Source of the DNA: an uncultured Anaeroplasma sp.
GTDB taxonomy: Bacteria > Bacillota_I > Bacilli_A > Acholeplasmatales > Anaeroplasmataceae
Reading direction: 5' to 3'
Length of the DNA stretch: 8,764 bases
Assembly: GCA_934216145.1 (NCBI GenBank)
Contig: CAKQBG010000067.1
Location: 1 to 8,764 of the forward strand
The notes beneath the pieces were generated by a model. It was not told the origin of the DNA, made no database searches, and saw nothing but the letters and a program-made list of their open reading frames with translations. Made by a program: the position numbers and the translations under genes. This document shows positions 5,758 through 8,764 of this stretch, piece by piece. How positions within the stretch are numbered: position 1 is the stretch's first letter; each line of letters starts with the position of its first letter.

Positions 5758-7431
5758 ATGAAAAAAAGAAGAAGTGGAATTAAAATTATGGCTAGTCTAA
5801 TAGTTTTATTAGGAAGCTTTTCATATATAATGCTTTTAGCTGTTTTAAATGGTACTTTAGGATTTTTATGTGCAATGGGTGTTACTGTTTTTGCATCTTT
5901 AGGTGTTGCGAAATATTTAGGTGAGGCAATATGCTTATCTTATGGTTGGATTATTGCTTTAACAGTATTATCAGGCTTATTAAGAGGTGGATTAAGATAT
6001 ATTGAACAATATTCGAATCATTATATAGCTTTTAAATTATTATCTAAGCTTAGAGATAAAATATTTCAAGCTTTAAGAGTATTAGCTCCTGCTAAGCTTG
6101 AGAGTAAGCAAAAGGGTGGAATTATCGCGATGATTACATCTGATATTGAAACACTTGAGGTTTTCTATGCTCATACTATTTCACCTATTTGTATTGCAGT
6201 AATGACTTCTATAGTTGTTTTAATTTATGTTGGTATTAATTCATCTATTTATTTTACTTTAATTGCTTTAGTATTTTATATTGTTATTGGTATTATTGTT
6301 CCTTTAGTTTCATCTAAGCTTTTAAATAAATCTGGAGTTAAATATAGAGCTATTTTCTCATCATTTAATGCTTATTATTTAGATTCAATTAAGGGTGTAA
6401 AGGATATTGTTTTAAATAACGCAAATGATTTAAGAAGAAATGAAGTAAATGAAAAGTCTGATTTATTATTAAAGGAAACAAAGATTATAAAACATAAATC
6501 AGGTGTCGTTTCTGCTATTACTGAAGCTTCTGTATCTATTGCGATAGTAATAACATTATTATTAGGAATAATTTTAGTTAAGAAGGATGTTATAACTATT
6601 GGTAGAATGATTATTGGAATTGTTGCGATATTCGGTTCCTTTGGTCCTGTTATTGCTTTAGCTAAGCTTCCATCAGATTTAACTCAAACCTTTGCTTCAG
6701 GTGATAGAGTATTAAATCTATTAGAGGAAAAACCAGTTGTTTCTGAAATAAAGAAAAAGAATGATTTTGATTATCAGGAATTAAATGTTAAGGATTTATC
6801 ATTTGGTTATAATTCTGATAAGCTTGTATTAGATGATATATCAATGTATGCGAAAAAGGGTGAAATTATTGGTATTGTTGGTGAATCTGGTTGTGGTAAA
6901 TCAACATTAATGAAGCTTTTACTTAGATTTTGGAAAAAGAATAGTGGAAATATCTACTATAATGATTTAGATATTGAGGATATTAATACTAATAGTCTTT
7001 TAAGAAATGTAACTATGGTTAGTCAATCAACTTATTTATTTGATGATACAATAAAAGAAAATTTAAAGATTGCTAAGCTTAACGCAACTGATGAAGAAAT
7101 AATTGAAGCCTGCAAGAAGGCATCAATTCATGAGTTTATTTCAAAACTTCCTGATGGTTATGATACAAAGGTTGGTAGTCTTGGTGATAATTTATCAGCA
7201 GGAGAAAAACAAAGAATTGGACTTGCTAGAGCTTTTTTAAGAGATGCAGAGTTGATATTATTAGATGAACCTACAAGTAATGTAGATAGTATTAATGAGG
7301 GTATTATTTTAAAATCCTTAGCGTTACAAAAGAAAAAGAAGAGTATTATTTTAGTTTCTCATAGAGAGACAACTATGGCTATTGCTGATAGAGTTTATAA
7401 AATTGATAAAGGTCATATTAGTTTAAAATAA
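5758..7431 (+). CDS. ABC half-transporter, permease plus ATPase (CydC/YbtQ-like)
   Basis: This is the second half of the heterodimer, 557 residues. Membrane segments lie at about 10-30, 35-55, 62-80, 140-160, 163-184 and 255-300. The motif GGLRYIEQYSNHYIAFKLLS (77-96), followed by LRDKIFQAL, resembles the CydC-type coupling region. The ATPase domain covers about 342-557: A-loop Y351, Walker A GESGCGKST (375-383, K381), Q-loop Q423, Walker B LLDEP with D503 and E504, and H-loop H535. The signature is LSAGE (479-483), not LSGGQ. This domain supplies a complete Walker side but an altered signature, complementary to its partner. AAGGAGG (5742-5748) lies 9 nt before the ATG. With only 1 nt between the genes, co-translation is very likely. 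Substrate is unknown; heme, a metallophore or a thiol compound are the family-based candidates. Confidence 0.85.
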   Translation: MKKRRSGIKIMASLIVLLGSFSYIMLLAVLNGTLGFLCAMGVTVFASLGVAKYLGEAICLSYGWIIALTVLSGLLRGGLRYIEQYSNHYIAFKLLSKLRDKIFQALRVLAPAKLESKQKGGIIAMITSDIETLEVFYAHTISPICIAVMTSIVVLIYVGINSSIYFTLIALVFYIVIGIIVPLVSSKLLNKSGVKYRAIFSSFNAYYLDSIKGVKDIVLNNANDLRRNEVNEKSDLLLKETKIIKHKSGVVSAITEASVSIAIVITLLLGIILVKKDVITIGRMIIGIVAIFGSFGPVIALAKLPSDLTQTFASGDRVLNLLEEKPVVSEIKKKNDFDYQELNVKDLSFGYNSDKLVLDDISMYAKKGEIIGIVGESGCGKSTLMKLLLRFWKKNSGNIYYNDLDIEDINTNSLLRNVTMVSQSTYLFDDTIKENLKIAKLNATDEEIIEACKKASIHEFISKLPDGYDTKVGSLGDNLSAGEKQRIGLARAFLRDAELILLDEPTSNVDSINEGIILKSLALQKKKKSIILVSHRETTMAIADRVYKIDKGHISLK

Positions 7432-7441
7432 AGGAGTATTT

Positions 7442-8032
7442 ATGGATATATTTGATGAAGAAGTAAAAGAAGAAGATAAAAAAATATTTAAACCAATTTC
7501 AACTAAAGATATTGTTTTTCTAGCAATTATATCAGCTATAACATTAGTAACAAGTGCGGTTATGCCACTTGTGGCTCATGTACCAGTTTTTGGCATTATT
7601 CAAATTGTATTAGGCTTACAATTCTCTATATTCCCTGCAATTGGATTAATGAAGGTTAGAAAGCCTGGAGCTATGCTATTTGTTGCGATATTCTCAGGAA
7701 TTGTACTTGTATTTATGAATCCTATTATGTTTTTCTGTTTATTAATTTGTGCTTTAATTGTTGAGGTATTAGTTATCTTAATTTTTAGAGGCTATAAGAG
7801 TGATAAAGCATGCTTTTTAGCAGCTTGGCTATATTTACCATTATCATTACCATTTTTGTATGTATGGTATCAGATAATTGGTGGAAAGGATACTGTTGCG
7901 AGCTACGCTAACTCTAATCCTTGGCTTGCAGTAGGTATGAGTGTATGTGTTTTATTAATATGTGCACTTGGTTCGTTTATAGGTGTTAGAATTGGTCGTG
8001 AGCTTCGTAAATCAGGAGCTTTAAAGAAATGA
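7442..8032 (+). CDS. ECF-type transporter S component, MptD/Trep_Strep-like
   Basis: This 196-residue membrane protein has a charged cytoplasmic N-terminus (1-20) followed by TKDIVFLAII, the usual opening of ECF substrate-binding (S) subunits. About six helices follow: 24-44, 47-68, 76-93, 96-116, 123-145 and 161-184. The basic tail ends in ALKK. Length and topology fit the MptD-family S components often found beside EcfT and exporter-fold ABC pairs. S subunits bind the substrate and topple in the membrane when coupled to T and A subunits. AAAGGAG (7430-7436) overlaps the stop of the upstream ABC gene and lies 5 nt before the ATG. The stop overlaps the ecfT start as ATGA. The family call is from topology, context and the N-terminal motif; the substrate cannot be deduced. 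Confidence 0.72.
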   Translation: MDIFDEEVKEEDKKIFKPISTKDIVFLAIISAITLVTSAVMPLVAHVPVFGIIQIVLGLQFSIFPAIGLMKVRKPGAMLFVAIFSGIVLVFMNPIMFFCLLICALIVEVLVILIFRGYKSDKACFLAAWLYLPLSLPFLYVWYQIIGGKDTVASYANSNPWLAVGMSVCVLLICALGSFIGVRIGRELRKSGALKK

Positions 8033-8703
8033 TGAATTTAAAGGAAAGTAAGATTCATCCTATTTTGGGTATTATTTTAAGTATAGCAATTACTATATTT
8101 GGACTTGTAAGGTCCTATGATTTTAATACATTATATTTTTTACTTGGTGTCTATTTATTGTTTATCATTTTTGGAATGTATAAACAGGCATTAATGATTA
8201 TTCCCTTTTCAGTTATTACAATTATTATTTTTTCAGGATTAACCTATTTAATTAATAGAAATCTTAATTCTACTTACGCGATGACTAATCGTTTGTTAGC
8301 ATTATCTATTGCAATAATTCCTGGAATGAGTATTAGAGCGGTTGATTTAACAAGATGCTTAAATCAATTATGTGTACCTCGTTCTATTACACTTGGTATG
8401 ATGATATGCTTATCATTTATTCCTCTTTTAAATAGTGAAATTAAGCAAATTAAAGAGGCAATGAAGACTAGAGGAGTAGAATCTATTTTTAATCCTAAGG
8501 TTTTCTATAGAGCTTTTTTAATTCCCCTAACTATGAGATTAGTTAATATTTCTGATACATTAGCCTTAAGTGTTGAAACAAGAGGCTTTTCAATGGGAGC
8601 TAAGGATTATACTATTTATAAAAGAGTATACCTTTGTCTTACTGATTTTATAATTGTTGGATTAGTTATCGCTGGGGCTTTAGTTGTGGTGATTAACTAT
8701 TAA
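8029..8703 (+). CDS. ecfT: ECF transporter transmembrane T component (EcfT/CbiQ family)
   Basis: This 224-residue membrane protein couples ATPases to S subunits in energy-coupling factor transporters. The N-terminal half has hydrophobic helices at about 10-28, 35-50 and 54-74. A cytoplasmic helical region (about 100-190) carries the two family motifs, here as KTRGVE (146-151) and ETRGFSMG (183-190), with TRG in place of the usual ARG at 147-149 and 184-186. These bind grooves in the A-subunit ATPases. A last helix lies at 203-222. Two adjacent ATGs (8029 and 8032) can serve as start. AGGAG at 8014-8018 is 10 nt from the first, and the ATGA overlap with the S gene implies coupled translation. 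No A subunit gene is in the window; only 61 nt follow the stop. Confidence 0.85.
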   Translation: MMNLKESKIHPILGIILSIAITIFGLVRSYDFNTLYFLLGVYLLFIIFGMYKQALMIIPFSVITIIIFSGLTYLINRNLNSTYAMTNRLLALSIAIIPGMSIRAVDLTRCLNQLCVPRSITLGMMICLSFIPLLNSEIKQIKEAMKTRGVESIFNPKVFYRAFLIPLTMRLVNISDTLALSVETRGFSMGAKDYTIYKRVYLCLTDFIIVGLVIAGALVVVINY

Positions 8704-8764
8704 TAATCAAGTACTAATTTGTAATTTTTTTATTAAGTTTATTTTAACCAAGACTAAAAATCCT
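8704..8764. other. Downstream flank of ecfT
   Basis: AT-rich, with no start codon preceded by an RBS and no convincing terminator. A TTAATAA/TTATTAA pair (8700-8706 with 8730-8736) has a 23-nt loop and is too weak to call. The operon may continue beyond the window, most simply into an ECF ATPase gene. Confidence 0.3.

Noticed and set aside
4029..7431. Calling the ABC pair cydD and cydC
   Set aside because: The resemblance is to the broad exporter-fold family. No cytochrome bd genes are nearby and the ECF context points elsewhere, so no symbol was assigned.

Overview
This is an AT-rich window from a low-GC Bacillota genome. Genes run densely on the plus strand, have AAGGAG-type ribosome binding sites and sigma-A-like promoters, and strongly prefer A/T-ending codons. 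A gut-type Clostridia or Erysipelotrichia host is my guess; no rRNA or other taxonomic marker is present. No convincing minus-strand gene, tRNA, rRNA or CRISPR array was seen.

Left part (about 1-2220): an anti-phage defence pair. thsA (204-1607) encodes a SIR2-SLOG protein with the key SIR2 residues in place (N109, H149). thsB (1597-2220) encodes a TIR-like protein of the ThsB_TIR/DUF1863 type. The genes overlap by 11 nt and form a type I Thoeris system. By family knowledge, ThsB senses infection and makes a cyclic ADP-ribose isomer. That signal binds the SLOG domain of ThsA and switches on NAD+ destruction by the SIR2 domain.

Middle part (about 2221-3587): decayed DNA. It holds the truncated N-terminus of an McrB-like restriction ATPase (2458-2748). 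Next comes a C-terminal tail resembling the extra tail of clostridial RlmD-type methyltransferases, broken by an in-frame TAA but readable to 3107. A strong hairpin follows (3178-3225), then an unrecognised 3' gene remnant (3300-3473) that still carries its own intrinsic terminator (3446-3486). This looks like the worn boundary between an acquired defence island and host DNA.

Right part (3588-8703): a compact five-gene operon behind a perfect-consensus promoter (TTGACA-17-TATAAT). Three ACTAAC/GTTAGT half-sites on the -10 suggest a dimeric repressor, perhaps TetR-like, that is encoded elsewhere. The genes are a YgbA-family cysteine-rich protein (nitrosative-stress linked), two ABC exporter-fold half-transporters resembling CydD/CydC or YbtP/YbtQ pairs, an ECF-type S component and an ECF T component. 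Spacing is tight: 8-nt overlap, 1 nt, 10 nt, then an ATGA overlap. The ECF ATPase is not in the window and would be expected just downstream. The set suggests iron-related cofactor transport (heme or siderophore), but the substrate cannot be read from the sequence. The two ABC proteins show a coherent asymmetry, with one canonical and one degenerate composite ATP site.
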